In this document: piece by piece, positions 27,263 through 36,209 of the stretch
Numbering within the stretch: the first letter of the stretch is position 1
Layout: each line of letters opens with the position of its first letter
Translations under genes and position numbers: made by a program
Origin: Planctomycetota bacterium
GTDB lineage: Bacteria; Planctomycetota; Planctomycetia; Gemmatales; Gemmataceae
Direction of reading: 5' to 3'
DNA: 61,501 nucleotides
Assembly: GCA_021325115.1 (NCBI GenBank)
Contig: JAJPHU010000220.1
Span: forward strand, 1-61,501
The notes under the pieces: generated by a model
Databases searched by the model: none
The model's input: only the letters and a program-made list of their open reading frames with translations
What the model was told of the DNA's origin: nothing

Positions 27263-30200
27263 ATGATGCGTTTCATCTGCTATTGCTTTTCCGCCTTGCT
27301 GTTCGGCCTCGTTGCCGTGGTTGCACGCTCTGAAAATAAGTCGGATCCCAATGTCGCTTCGACGCCGCATCGCACGCCGGAGGAGGAACGAAAGCTCTTC
27401 CGTCTGCCGCCCGGCTTCGAGATTCAGCTGGTTGCCGCCGAGCCAGACATTCATAAGCCGCTCAACCTTGCCTTCGACGACCACGGTCGGCTTTGGGTCA
27501 CGGACACCGTTGAATATCCCTTTCCGCCGCCTCCCGGCCAGAAAGCACGCGACAGCGTGAAAATCCTCGACGATTTTGCTCCTGATGGCCGAGCGCGGAA
27601 AATCACCACGTTTGCCGATGACCTCGTTATCCCCATCGGTGTATTGCCGCTCTCTTCTTCCTCCTCTCCTCATGGGGACGGGAAAAGGGGGCCGCAGGAC
27701 GCTCTGGTATTCAGCATCCCGTCGATTTATCGGCTGCGCGACAGCAAAGGCAACGGACATGCCGATAGCCGCGAAGTGCTGTACACCGAATACGGCCGGC
27801 GCGATACCCACGGTTTGACGGGGTCGTTTACCTGGGGCTTTGACGGCTGGATTTACGCTGTCCACGGCTTCTCCAACGACTCGACCGTCAAGGCCAAGGA
27901 TGGCAGCGCGATCACCATGAACTCTGGCAACACCTACCGCATCCGGCCCGATGGCAGCCGCATCGAATATTTCACACATGGTCAAGTGAATCCTTATGGA
28001 TTATCCTTCGATCCGCTCGGCAATCTCTATTCGGCCGACTGCCATACGCAGCCGATCTATCAGCTGCTGCGTGGCGCCTGGTATCCGAGCTTCGGCAAAG
28101 GACACGACGGACTCGGATTCGGCCCGGAGATGTACACCGGCTACACCGAATCGACGGCGGTGGCCGGCATCGCCTACTACGCCGCCGATCATTATCCGCC
28201 GGCCTGGCGCGACAGCGCCTATGTCGGCGATGTCGTCAGCCGGCGCGTCAATCAATTCGCTATCGAATGGCACGGCTCCAGTCCGAAAGCAACTCTCAAG
28301 CGATTCCTTGAGTCTGAGGATCCGTGGTTTCGCCCTGTCCACATTCAGTTGGGGCCAGACGGAGCGCTGTATATAGCCGATTTTTATAATCGTATAATCG
28401 GCCATTACGAGGTGCCACTGACGCATCCCGGACGCGACCGCACCAGCGGCCGCATCTGGCGCATTGTCTACCGGGGTAACGACTCTCGCGGTACTCCAGC
28501 ACCTCGGAAAGATTGGACGATGGCGAGTGTGGCTGAGCTTATTGAAGATCTGGCTCATCCGAATTTGACCGTGCGCATGCATGCCATGAACCAGCTCGTT
28601 GAGCGCGGCGGTCAAGATGGCCGGCAAGCCGTGTCCGATCTCCTGGCCTCCGCCAAGGCAAACAACTGGCAATGGATTCATGGCCTGTGGGTGCTGGAGC
28701 GTCTCGGCTCGCTGGGAGATGAACTGCTGTTGGCAGCAGCTCAACACAAGGACCGAGGCGTGCGCGTTCATGTCCAGCGTGTTTTGAGTGAGCGGGCCAA
28801 GCTGACGCCCGTGCAGCACAATCTTGCCTTGGCCGCCTTGAAAGACGCCGATGCCCATGTCCAACGCGCCGCTGCCGATGCGCTCGGCCGGCATCCAGAT
28901 GCGGCGAAAAACCTGCGCATGTTGCTCGATCTGCGTCATGCTGTGCCGAAGGACGACACGCATTTGCTGCACGTCGTCCGCATGGCCCTGCGCGATCAGT
29001 TGCGGTCAGCGGATGCCTGGCCGCAACTGGCCGGCGAGGCATGGAAGGAGCGGGACAGACGAGCCATCGCCGACGTGGCGCTCGGAGTGCCCAGTGTCGA
29101 AGCCGCCGCCTATCTGATGGCGTATCTGCAACGTCACGACGAACCGGGCGACATGCAAACGCGCTCGGTGCATCACATCGCCCGCTATGGCAGCGAAGCG
29201 ATGACGAAGCAATTGCTGGATTTCATACGCGGCAGCCAGCCTGCAGTGCCCGCAAGGAGAAACCTCAGCCAACAGCTTGCTCTTTTCCACGCCCTTCAGC
29301 GCGGCACTCAGGAGCGCGGCGCCCCGCTGACCGAGCCGGTTCGTGCCTGGGCCAGCGATCTGACGCATCGGCTGCTCGCCTCGAAGAATGATCGCGACGT
29401 GGAATCCGGGATCAGGCTGGTGGGCGAACTGCGGCTGATGGATCAGCAGAAACGGCTGGTGGAAATAGCCGGCCAACGCCGTGCGCCGGAAGGCCAGCGC
29501 CGGGCAGCTCTGGAAGCGCTGCTGAAGCTCGATGCGCGGCGTCATGCCGCCGTGCTGGCCGGCGTTCTCGCTGATGCCGAAGCGCCCGTCACCCTGCGCG
29601 AACAGAGTGCCAACCTGCTGGCCCAGGCGAACCTGCCCCAAACGCAAGCGGCCCTGCTCACCATCCTGCCGACGGCGCCGGCACGCTTGCAGACGACTAT
29701 TGCCTTCGGACTGGCAGCCAGTCCTACCGGCGCCGACAAACTGCTCGACGCCGTCCAGGCCGGCAAGGCGTCAGCCCGTCTGCTTCAGAATCCTTTCGTC
29801 CGCGCGCGCCTAAATGCGGCACACCTGCCGCGCTTGGCCGAACGCATCGATGAGTTGACCGCCGGCTTGCCTGCGGCCGGTGCAGACATGCAAGCCCTTC
29901 TGGACCGCCGCCGCGCCGCCTTCCTCAAGGTGATGCGTTCCCACGCCGAGCGTGGGCATGAGGAAAACGTGCGTCTGGGCGCTCAGATTTTTGCCAAGAA
30001 TTGCGCCAATTGCCATCAGGTCAATGGTCAAGGACCTCGCATTGGACCGCAGCTCGACGGCATTGGCGCCCGCGGACTCGATCGCCTGCTTGAAGATATT
30101 CTCGATCCGAACCGCAACGTCGATCAGGCATTCCGCCAGACCACGCTGATTTTGAAAAAGGGGCAGGTGCTGTCTGGTTTATTGCTCAAGGAGGAAGGCG

Positions 30201-30394
30201 AAATTCTGGTATTGGCCGATGCGCAGGGCAAGGAAATACGCGTGGCAAAGGACGAGGTGGAAGAGCGTAACACATCGCAGGTTTCGCCGATGCCGGGCAA
30301 TTTCGCCGAGCAGATTTCGGAAGATGATTTCAACAATCTGTTGGCGTATTTGCTGACGCTGCAAAGCAAACCGGACAAATCGGGCGGAAAGTAG
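27263..30394 (+). CDS. PVC-type heme-binding beta-propeller/HEAT/cytochrome c protein
   Basis: 1043 aa. Signal peptide, then a large beta-propeller-type domain (about 45-405; FEIQLVAAEPDIHKPLN, QLGPDGALYIADFYNRIIG), a HEAT-repeat region (about 415-880; VRMHAMNQLVERGG, VQRAAADALGRHP) and a C-terminal cytochrome c domain with C914-A-N-C917-H918 and Met candidates downstream. Domain order matches the planctomycete PVC-type CxxCH proteins. Electron transfer coupled to sugar or alcohol oxidation is proposed for the family; no experiment is visible here. A Ser-rich insert (GVLPLSSSSSPHGDGKRG) in the propeller is unusual and may be a degraded repeat. Confidence 0.92.
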   Translation: MMRFICYCFSALLFGLVAVVARSENKSDPNVASTPHRTPEEERKLFRLPPGFEIQLVAAEPDIHKPLNLAFDDHGRLWVTDTVEYPFPPPPGQKARDSVKILDDFAPDGRARKITTFADDLVIPIGVLPLSSSSSPHGDGKRGPQDALVFSIPSIYRLRDSKGNGHADSREVLYTEYGRRDTHGLTGSFTWGFDGWIYAVHGFSNDSTVKAKDGSAITMNSGNTYRIRPDGSRIEYFTHGQVNPYGLSFDPLGNLYSADCHTQPIYQLLRGAWYPSFGKGHDGLGFGPEMYTGYTESTAVAGIAYYAADHYPPAWRDSAYVGDVVSRRVNQFAIEWHGSSPKATLKRFLESEDPWFRPVHIQLGPDGALYIADFYNRIIGHYEVPLTHPGRDRTSGRIWRIVYRGNDSRGTPAPRKDWTMASVAELIEDLAHPNLTVRMHAMNQLVERGGQDGRQAVSDLLASAKANNWQWIHGLWVLERLGSLGDELLLAAAQHKDRGVRVHVQRVLSERAKLTPVQHNLALAALKDADAHVQRAAADALGRHPDAAKNLRMLLDLRHAVPKDDTHLLHVVRMALRDQLRSADAWPQLAGEAWKERDRRAIADVALGVPSVEAAAYLMAYLQRHDEPGDMQTRSVHHIARYGSEAMTKQLLDFIRGSQPAVPARRNLSQQLALFHALQRGTQERGAPLTEPVRAWASDLTHRLLASKNDRDVESGIRLVGELRLMDQQKRLVEIAGQRRAPEGQRRAALEALLKLDARRHAAVLAGVLADAEAPVTLREQSANLLAQANLPQTQAALLTILPTAPARLQTTIAFGLAASPTGADKLLDAVQAGKASARLLQNPFVRARLNAAHLPRLAERIDELTAGLPAAGADMQALLDRRRAAFLKVMRSHAERGHEENVRLGAQIFAKNCANCHQVNGQGPRIGPQLDGIGARGLDRLLEDILDPNRNVDQAFRQTTLILKKGQVLSGLLLKEEGEILVLADAQGKEIRVAKDEVEERNTSQVSPMPGNFAEQISEDDFNNLLAYLLTLQSKPDKSGGK

Positions 30395-30578
30395 CGGCAG
30401 TCTCCCAACCAGTCCGCCGTGTCCGTTCGCGTCGAAAACCGCACTGGCGTTGAACAACCTCTGGCCCAGGAAGAGGGTGCCAGATAAGCCGAAGGCAAAG
30501 GCGCCCCCTGCCCGGCACCAGGGCAATCCACTCGACAAGCAGCAACCAGGAGCTTGGTTAGCTACAGCTTTCTATTTC

Positions 30579-30788
30579 TTACTCCGCAGGAGCGGGCGGC
30601 GTCGGCGTTGGCTCGCTGCGGCGGATGGGGCTGGCCTGGGCCGCGTGTGCTCGGCCTTCGACAGGGGGCTTCGTCAGCAACAACGGATCGGGGACCGGCT
30701 TTTGCTGCACAGCCGTTTTGGTGCAACCGAGGAACGCACCGCCGAAGAGAAGGGTGAACCAACCGACGTATCGGAATTTCCGCGCCAT
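30579..30788 (-). CDS. Small lipoprotein
   Basis: 69 aa. GGGGAG lies nine bases before the ATG. The signal ends at LFGGAFLGC (lipobox LGC), then a short Pro/Lys/Thr-rich mature part. No family is recognised. A larger antisense frame over the same bases has no signal or ribosome site. It is the last gene of the minus-strand series. Confidence 0.65.
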   Translation of the reverse strand: MARKFRYVGWFTLLFGGAFLGCTKTAVQQKPVPDPLLLTKPPVEGRAHAAQASPIRRSEPTPTPPAPAE

Positions 30789-30920
30789 GTCTCGCTCCCC
30801 GCATGAATCTTTTCTGAAGAGGTGTCTGACGAGGCAATTCTACCCTAGCTTCTATCTTTCGGTGGGGATCGGCGTAGGCAAAGAGAAAATTTTACCCGTC
30901 TGCGGGGCCGGCAAAGAATG

Positions 30921-30950
30921 TCCTTGCTGGCACTGCGGGCTGGTAAAGGA
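30921..30950. repeat. CTTGCTGGCACTGCGGGCTGG repeat
   Basis: Copy of the short repeat also found near 18009, 20592, 44332 and 59643, here just beyond the end of the HEAT-repeat gene. Confidence 0.7.
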
Positions 30951-30953
30951 GGG

Positions 30954-32525
30954 CTAATTATGCCGGTAGTTCATGTCTTCACAGAGGCGCTCCAGTGCTT
31001 CGCGGGCATGGTGGGCCACATCGGGATCTTCGGCATCGACAAGGCGGTCGAGATCGGGCCACAACAACGTCAGGTTCTCGGTGGAGATCGTCTGAATGGT
31101 GTCGTGAACGCGCTGCGGATCTTCGCTGGTCAGTGTCTGGCGAAACCAGGCCAACGCTTGCCGTTCGCCCAGGCGCGCCAGGGCAGCGCGGGCGGCTTGG
31201 CGGACATCCGCGTTGGGATCGCGGCGGGCATCTTGAAGTGTCCGCAACACATCCGGGCGTCGCAACGGCTCCCACCAGCCGAGACTGCCCACAGCGCTGA
31301 GACGAATCGTGGGGTCCCAATCGCGGGCGGCCAAGAGCAGGAACGCTTCGGTCTGGGGCGAGGGATGGCCGCGCAGCGTGCGCAGGATGGCGCCATAAGG
31401 CAACGTGGCGGGGATAGAGGGACGGCGCGGCGGCGCGGCCCGGCGGCGGTACTGAGCGCGGCGGACCATCGGCACATTCTGAAGCACCCATTCACGCAGC
31501 AACGGTGCAATGCGCGGATGCGACGACCAAGTTAACACCTCCAGGGCCAACTCGGCATGAGGATAGTGCGGCTGGGCCAAAAGCGGTAGGACCGCCTCTC
31601 CAGCCTCGGCCCGCAGATCCAAGAGCGCCTGCAAAATATCGCGCTGTTCTTCCACGGGGGCATCAGGTAAGCGCTGGCACAATAGCGCTGGCGCTTCTTG
31701 GAGGAAATCGGTCAAGGTCGGCTCCAGCGCCGTCAGCCGCGACATTTGCCAGCTAAATGCTTCTTGCTCGGCAGGCTCGCTGCTCAGCATCGACTCGGCA
31801 TTCGGCGCTCTCCGCAGCAGCCGCAGCGTCTCGGCATAGATGCGTACGGCCAAGGGATCGATCCGCTCGGTGCGATTGTCCCACAGCGTTTCGATCAGCT
31901 CGCCGACGCGGGCCTCGGCGACGACGTTGGGCGGCACCCCGAAACGCAGCCCTTCCAGGGCGCGATGCAACACGCGCAGGGCCGAACGGCCCAGCGGTGT
32001 CTCAAACTGACGCAGATAGCCGGAAAAACCGAGAAAACAGATGGTCTCTGCGGCGAAGAATTGTCCCAGCGGTGGATCGCTGGCGGCCTCGGCGCAGCGG
32101 AGCAAATGCGGCAGGCTCTGCACCCGGCCCAGGGCGCGCAAGCCGTTGGCCAAATCGATCCAGTACCAGGCTTGTTCAATCTGATCGTCGCTCAGCCGGC
32201 GCTGCAATTGGCGTTCGAGGATGCGTCCGGCGTCATCGGTGCCCAATTCGGTCAAAGCGCGGACCTGCACAACGTACTGCATTCCAGGGCGCAGGCTGGA
32301 CTCGACGGCGGCCACTTCGCCACGCTCCAGTAAATCGCGGAAACGTGCCTTGGTTGATTCGATCGCTGACTCGCTAAGCTGGCCGCCCTGGAAGAGATCG
32401 ATGTGTTGCCGGCTGATCGGCGACAGCTCGTCGCGCAGCGCCTGTTCCTGGCGCCGGCGTACCCAGAGCAGAGCCGCCGCCAGCAGCAAAGGCAGCAACA
32501 CGATTACGAGCGTCACAAACTGCAT
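30954..32525 (-). CDS. Membrane-anchored HEAT-repeat protein
   Basis: 523 aa from ATG 32525 (GGCGGA upstream); this start begins an N-terminal membrane helix (FVTLVIVLLPLLLAAALLWV). The remainder is helical with HEAT-like units, clearest at VRRAQYRRRAAPPR, IRLSAVGSLGWWEPL, DVRQAARAALARLGER and DVAHHAREALERL. Such solenoids bind partner proteins; no catalytic motif is present. The gene follows proA in the same direction after ~100 bases. Confidence 0.8.
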   Translation of the reverse strand: MQFVTLVIVLLPLLLAAALLWVRRRQEQALRDELSPISRQHIDLFQGGQLSESAIESTKARFRDLLERGEVAAVESSLRPGMQYVVQVRALTELGTDDAGRILERQLQRRLSDDQIEQAWYWIDLANGLRALGRVQSLPHLLRCAEAASDPPLGQFFAAETICFLGFSGYLRQFETPLGRSALRVLHRALEGLRFGVPPNVVAEARVGELIETLWDNRTERIDPLAVRIYAETLRLLRRAPNAESMLSSEPAEQEAFSWQMSRLTALEPTLTDFLQEAPALLCQRLPDAPVEEQRDILQALLDLRAEAGEAVLPLLAQPHYPHAELALEVLTWSSHPRIAPLLREWVLQNVPMVRRAQYRRRAAPPRRPSIPATLPYGAILRTLRGHPSPQTEAFLLLAARDWDPTIRLSAVGSLGWWEPLRRPDVLRTLQDARRDPNADVRQAARAALARLGERQALAWFRQTLTSEDPQRVHDTIQTISTENLTLLWPDLDRLVDAEDPDVAHHAREALERLCEDMNYRHN

Positions 32526-32627
32526 GGCATCCGCCTGTCCACCGGGCGAGCGGGGGCTATTAAGTCCTGGTTCGGTCTTGATCACCGGGGGTATAACAGC
32601 CCCTGCCCGCCGACCGTATCGGTGTTT

Positions 32628-33905
32628 TCACTCACCGCGCACGTGTCCCTCTCCGTAGACAATATACTTGTAGCTGGTCAGCTCCAGCAGTCCGCAAGGG
32701 CCGCGGGCGTGGAACTTATCGGTGCTGATGCCGATCTCCGCCCCCAACCCCATCTCCTGGCCATCGTGAAAACGCGTGCTGGCATTGACCATTACTGCTG
32801 CTGAATCAACCGCTGCCGTGAAACGCCGAGCCGCGCTCAGGTCGTTGGTGATGATGGCATCGGTATGGCCGGACCCATGCCGATTAATATGGGCGACGGC
32901 TGCGTCGAGATCGGCCACTATTTTTATGGATAGCACAAGATCGAGAAATTCGGTATCAAAATCTTCTGCCCGCGCCGGGATGGCCTCCGGAACCAAGCGA
33001 CAGGTCTGCGGACAACCGCGAAGCTCGACGCCCCGCTGCCGCAGCACTGCCGCTGCCCGTGGCAGAAACGCTGCCGCGATCGGCTCTTCGACGAGCAGAC
33101 ATTCCATGGCATTGCAAACGCCGGGGCGCTGGCACTTGGCGTTGAGCACGATGCGCTCGGCGCGGTCGAAGTCAGCCGATTTTTCGACGAAAACATGGCA
33201 GATGCCCTTGTAGTGCTTGAGCACGGGCATTCGCGCCTCCTCGGCGACGCGGCGAATCAACGCTTCGCCGCCGCGCGGAATCACCAGATCGATGAGATCG
33301 TTCATCTTCAGCAAATGGCCGACGGCAGCGCGGTCCGGCGTTTCGACCAGTTGCACGGCGTCTTCGGGCAGATCGCATTGCCGAAGACTGTACGTGAGAA
33401 GGCGATGCAAAGCGCGGTTGGTGTGCATGGCCTCACGGCCGCCGCGCAGAATGATGGCATTGCCGCTCTTAATACTCAGGGCCGCCGCATCCACGGTGAC
33501 GTTGGGCCGCGATTCGTAAATGAACAGCAACACGCCCAGAGGCACACCGACCTTGTGGACCTCTAGTCCGTTGGGGCGAACGCTGCTGCTGCGGACCTGG
33601 CCCACCGGATCGGGCAGGGCGGCCACTTCCCGTATCCCCCTGATGACCTCGTGCAACCGCTGCGGCGTCAAACGGAGGCGGTCGATCTGGGCGGCACTCA
33701 GCCCAAACTCTCCGGCAGCGGCCAAGTCCTTCTCGTTGGCGGCCAAAACTTCCTGTGCGTCTCCCAGGTGTGCCGCCGCCATTAACAGAGCGTCGTTCTT
33801 GCGTTTGCCACTGGCCGTAGCTAACAGCCGAGAAGCGGTGCGAGCACGGCGGGCCAGATCCAGGCAATAAGCGGATAATTCGGATGAAGTAGGTGATGCA
33901 GACAT
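32628..33905 (-). CDS. proA: Glutamate-5-semialdehyde dehydrogenase (gamma-glutamyl phosphate reductase)
   Basis: 425 aa, the usual length. It reduces gamma-glutamyl phosphate to glutamate semialdehyde with NADPH, the second step of proline synthesis. Diagnostic segments: GVPLGVLLFIYESRPNVTVDA, MHTNRALHRL, PVLKHYKGICHVFVE and the catalytic-Cys motif PGVCNAMECLL. The C-terminus (GPCGLLELTSYKYIVYG) is typical. Cytoplasmic. Start ATG follows GAGAG. Ten bases separate it from the YbbR-like gene upstream, suggesting a shared transcript; proB is not in this window. Confidence 0.97.
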   Translation of the reverse strand: MSASPTSSELSAYCLDLARRARTASRLLATASGKRKNDALLMAAAHLGDAQEVLAANEKDLAAAGEFGLSAAQIDRLRLTPQRLHEVIRGIREVAALPDPVGQVRSSSVRPNGLEVHKVGVPLGVLLFIYESRPNVTVDAAALSIKSGNAIILRGGREAMHTNRALHRLLTYSLRQCDLPEDAVQLVETPDRAAVGHLLKMNDLIDLVIPRGGEALIRRVAEEARMPVLKHYKGICHVFVEKSADFDRAERIVLNAKCQRPGVCNAMECLLVEEPIAAAFLPRAAAVLRQRGVELRGCPQTCRLVPEAIPARAEDFDTEFLDLVLSIKIVADLDAAVAHINRHGSGHTDAIITNDLSAARRFTAAVDSAAVMVNASTRFHDGQEMGLGAEIGISTDKFHARGPCGLLELTSYKYIVYGEGHVRGE

Positions 33906-33915
33906 GGTGGCTCTC

Positions 33916-34296
33916 TCATGGTGCGGGGATAGGGCTGTCGGGCGGTGTCAGTTGGAAGGACACGCCGCGCGGCGGTTCCTGCGCCAGCTCAAAGTCCTTC
34001 GGTAATTGTATCTGAATCGGCTGATGGTAGCTGCCCGGCGCCGAACAATGTCCTTGAATCAAGTCGACAAAGGCATAAACTTTCGGCGGTTCGTTGCGGG
34101 CCGGGCCGCGTACGCGCAGACTGATGCGGCCGGCGCCTTCGGCGAGGAATGTCGGCCGTAATGGAAAATTCGCCGGACACAGAAAATGGACCGGTACTTC
34201 CGGCAGTTCGTAGACTTTATCGAAGCTGCGCGCGTACAGCCAAATCAACAGCGCCAGCCCCAAGGCGACGACCAGCGAAAGTATGCGATCGAACAT
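33916..34296 (-). CDS. YbbR/CdaR-like membrane protein
   Basis: 126 aa. ATG 34296 is chosen over the GTG six bases earlier because AAGAGG is correctly spaced. One N-terminal membrane helix (ILSLVVALGLALLIWLYARS) is followed by one YbbR-type domain (ELPEVPVHFLCPANF, GRISLRVRGPARN). CdaR proteins regulate the diadenylate cyclase CdaA, whose gene lies directly upstream. Only one YbbR domain is present, while firmicute CdaR has three or more. Confidence 0.75.
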   Translation of the reverse strand: MFDRILSLVVALGLALLIWLYARSFDKVYELPEVPVHFLCPANFPLRPTFLAEGAGRISLRVRGPARNEPPKVYAFVDLIQGHCSAPGSYHQPIQIQLPKDFELAQEPPRGVSFQLTPPDSPIPAP

Positions 34297-34320
34297 CGGC
34301 ACCTCTTAAGACCTCTAACC

Positions 34321-34423
34321 AAGGAACCGCCAAGGCGCCAAGAACGCCAAGCACAGAACAAGAGAAACAGAAAAAATCAAGAGAACTACCGAAATACCAG
34401 CCGCCTGGCGCCTTGGCAGTTCC
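34321..34423. repeat. Dispersed repeat, opposite-orientation copy of 10476-10565
   Basis: Ends GGAACCGCCAAGGCGCCA and TGGCGCCTTGGCAGTTCC, with an interior (GAGAACTACCGAAATACCAG) that is the reverse complement of the element at 10476-10565. It fills the gap between cdaA and the YbbR-like gene. Confidence 0.85.
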
Positions 34424-34437
34424 GTTTGAGAGCGCCT

Positions 34438-35277
34438 CTAAGCCGCTAGCGACGACCTCTCGTCCGCGCCGGCTGCCGACTGCTTCGATCCCGTATCGCT
34501 TCGGCTCAGCAAGTCAGCCAGACGCTGCGACAGCTCCGCACGCGGCACCGGTTCAAGCCGGCCGCCGATGGCCAGCGAAATCCGGCCTGTCTCCTCGCTG
34601 ACCACCAACAGGACCGCATCGGTTTCCTCGCTCATGCACAAAGCAGAGCGATGGCGCATCCCCATGTGTGTTCCGGTGTTCTCCGGAGGTTGACCAAGCG
34701 GCAACTGGCAAGCCGCTGCAGCGATGCGATCGCCGCGCAGGATCACGGCCCCATCGTGCAGCGGGCTGCGTTTACTGAAAATCGCCCGCAACAGATTGGC
34801 CGATACTTCGCTATCAATGGCCTCGCCTGTTTCCACGTACATGGTCAAAGCTGTCTCCCGCTCGATGACAATGAGAGCGCCGATGTTGTCACACGACATG
34901 GACTCGGCGGCGTTGGCCAAGCGGTCGGCGATCGAATCCCTGGGCGTGTGTATGAAACGGGGCAGCAAGCGATAGCGGCCCAACAGCATCAGACCACGCC
35001 GCAACTCCGGCTGGAAGATGACCAGGAGACCCAGCAACGCCGTCGTCACCAGATAATCAAGGACGCGGCCAAGGACGGCCAAATCGAAACGGGCAACGAT
35101 GACGTGGGTGATAAGAAACAAGCTGATGACAACCAGGCCTAAGCCGCGGACGATGCCGGCGCCGCGCGTCTTGCCGAGAAAGCGCAGAATCAGATAGATA
35201 AGCGCCGCAAGGATGGCGATTTCCACCACATCGCGCGTTCCTGCCAATTCATAAAGCTGGGCCAGGCGTTCCTTCAA
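34438..35277 (-). CDS. cdaA: Diadenylate cyclase CdaA
   Basis: 279 aa. N-terminal three-helix membrane part (LAALIYLILRFLG, VRGLGLVVISLFLI, VTTALLGLLVIFQPEL) is followed by a DAC domain (about 105-255) with both catalytic motifs: DGA in SPLHDGAVILRGDRI and RHR in GMRHRSA. It makes cyclic di-AMP from two ATP. Gene order folP-cdaA-ybbR is the setting known for CdaA in several bacteria. c-di-AMP controls potassium and osmotic balance in other phyla; its targets here are not visible. Confidence 0.93.
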   Translation of the reverse strand: MKERLAQLYELAGTRDVVEIAILAALIYLILRFLGKTRGAGIVRGLGLVVISLFLITHVIVARFDLAVLGRVLDYLVTTALLGLLVIFQPELRRGLMLLGRYRLLPRFIHTPRDSIADRLANAAESMSCDNIGALIVIERETALTMYVETGEAIDSEVSANLLRAIFSKRSPLHDGAVILRGDRIAAAACQLPLGQPPENTGTHMGMRHRSALCMSEETDAVLLVVSEETGRISLAIGGRLEPVPRAELSQRLADLLSRSDTGSKQSAAGADERSSLAA

Positions 35278-35341
35278 CGGTTATTTCTCCATTCCCTGGT
35301 GAGCGAAAGCGGTTAAGCTCCCGGTATTTGCACCGGGACGT

Positions 35342-36205
35342 TTACACGCCTCGCTCGCCGCGTTCACGTAGTGCATTCACTACCACCACGGCGTCCCGCG
35401 TTTCGGCGACATCGTGGACCCGCAAGATCTGGGCGCTGCCGTGTACCAGGGCGTAACAAGCGGCGGCCAGCGAACTGGCCAGACGCTGGTGTAGTGGACG
35501 ATTCAACAGCTTGCCGAGAAAACCCTTACGCGACACACCCAGGCACACCGGCCGGCCTAGCCGTTGCAACTCCTCCAGATGGGCCAACAGCTGCAGATTG
35601 TGCTCCCGCGTCTTGCCGAAGCCGATGCCCGGATCGAGCACCACCTGCGACGCTGCTATACCCAGATCGCGGCATGCCTGCAACCGCGCCTCCAGAAAAT
35701 TGATCACCTCGGCAACGACATCGTCGTAATGCGGTGCAATCTGCATGGTGGCCGGCGTGCCCTGCATATGCATGAGGATGACACCGGCGCCATAGCTCCG
35801 CACCACTTCGGGCATAGCCGGATCGCCCCGCAATGCCGTGATGTCGTTGATGACGTGCGCCCCTGCCTGGAGGGCTTGCCGCGCTACTTCTGCCTTGGTG
35901 GTATCTACGGAAAGAGGCGTCGAAGTAAGAGCGGCAAGCCGGCGGACCACGGGAATCACACGCGCCAATTCTTCCTCCAGCGGAACCGGCTGAGAACCAG
36001 GGCGGGTCGATTCGCCGCCGATGTCAAGCAGGTCGGCGCCCTGTTCGACCAGGTTCAGTCCGTGAGCAACGGCAGCGTCGGCATCGAGAAACTGTCCACC
36101 GTCGGAGAAGCTGTCCGGCGTGACATTGACTATGCCCAAGATCAAGGGCGGAGCGCCGGGCGTGAGGGTACGGTCGCGCAGCTGCCAAAACGGAGGCGCA
36201 GACAT
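35342..36205 (-). CDS. folP: Dihydropteroate synthase
   Basis: 287 aa. It joins pterin pyrophosphate with p-aminobenzoate in folate synthesis. Both family signatures are intact: ILGIVNVTPDSFSDGGQF near residue 23 and DIGGESTRPGSQ near 61; VLDPGIGFGKTREHN and VCLGVSRKGFLGKLL follow. Cytoplasmic. It starts four bases after the LptE-like gene ends, so co-translation is likely. Confidence 0.96.
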   Translation of the reverse strand: MSAPPFWQLRDRTLTPGAPPLILGIVNVTPDSFSDGGQFLDADAAVAHGLNLVEQGADLLDIGGESTRPGSQPVPLEEELARVIPVVRRLAALTSTPLSVDTTKAEVARQALQAGAHVINDITALRGDPAMPEVVRSYGAGVILMHMQGTPATMQIAPHYDDVVAEVINFLEARLQACRDLGIAASQVVLDPGIGFGKTREHNLQLLAHLEELQRLGRPVCLGVSRKGFLGKLLNRPLHQRLASSLAAACYALVHGSAQILRVHDVAETRDAVVVVNALRERGERGV

Positions 36206-36209
36206 GATT

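Noticed and set aside
28001..28972. Minus-strand open frame opposite the PVC-type cytochrome gene
   Set aside because: Shadow of a certain gene, without start signal or domain.
30450..30806. Plus-strand frame of 118 codons over the small lipoprotein
   Set aside because: Arg/Gly-rich with no ribosome site, whereas the opposite strand has GGAG, a signal peptide and a lipobox.
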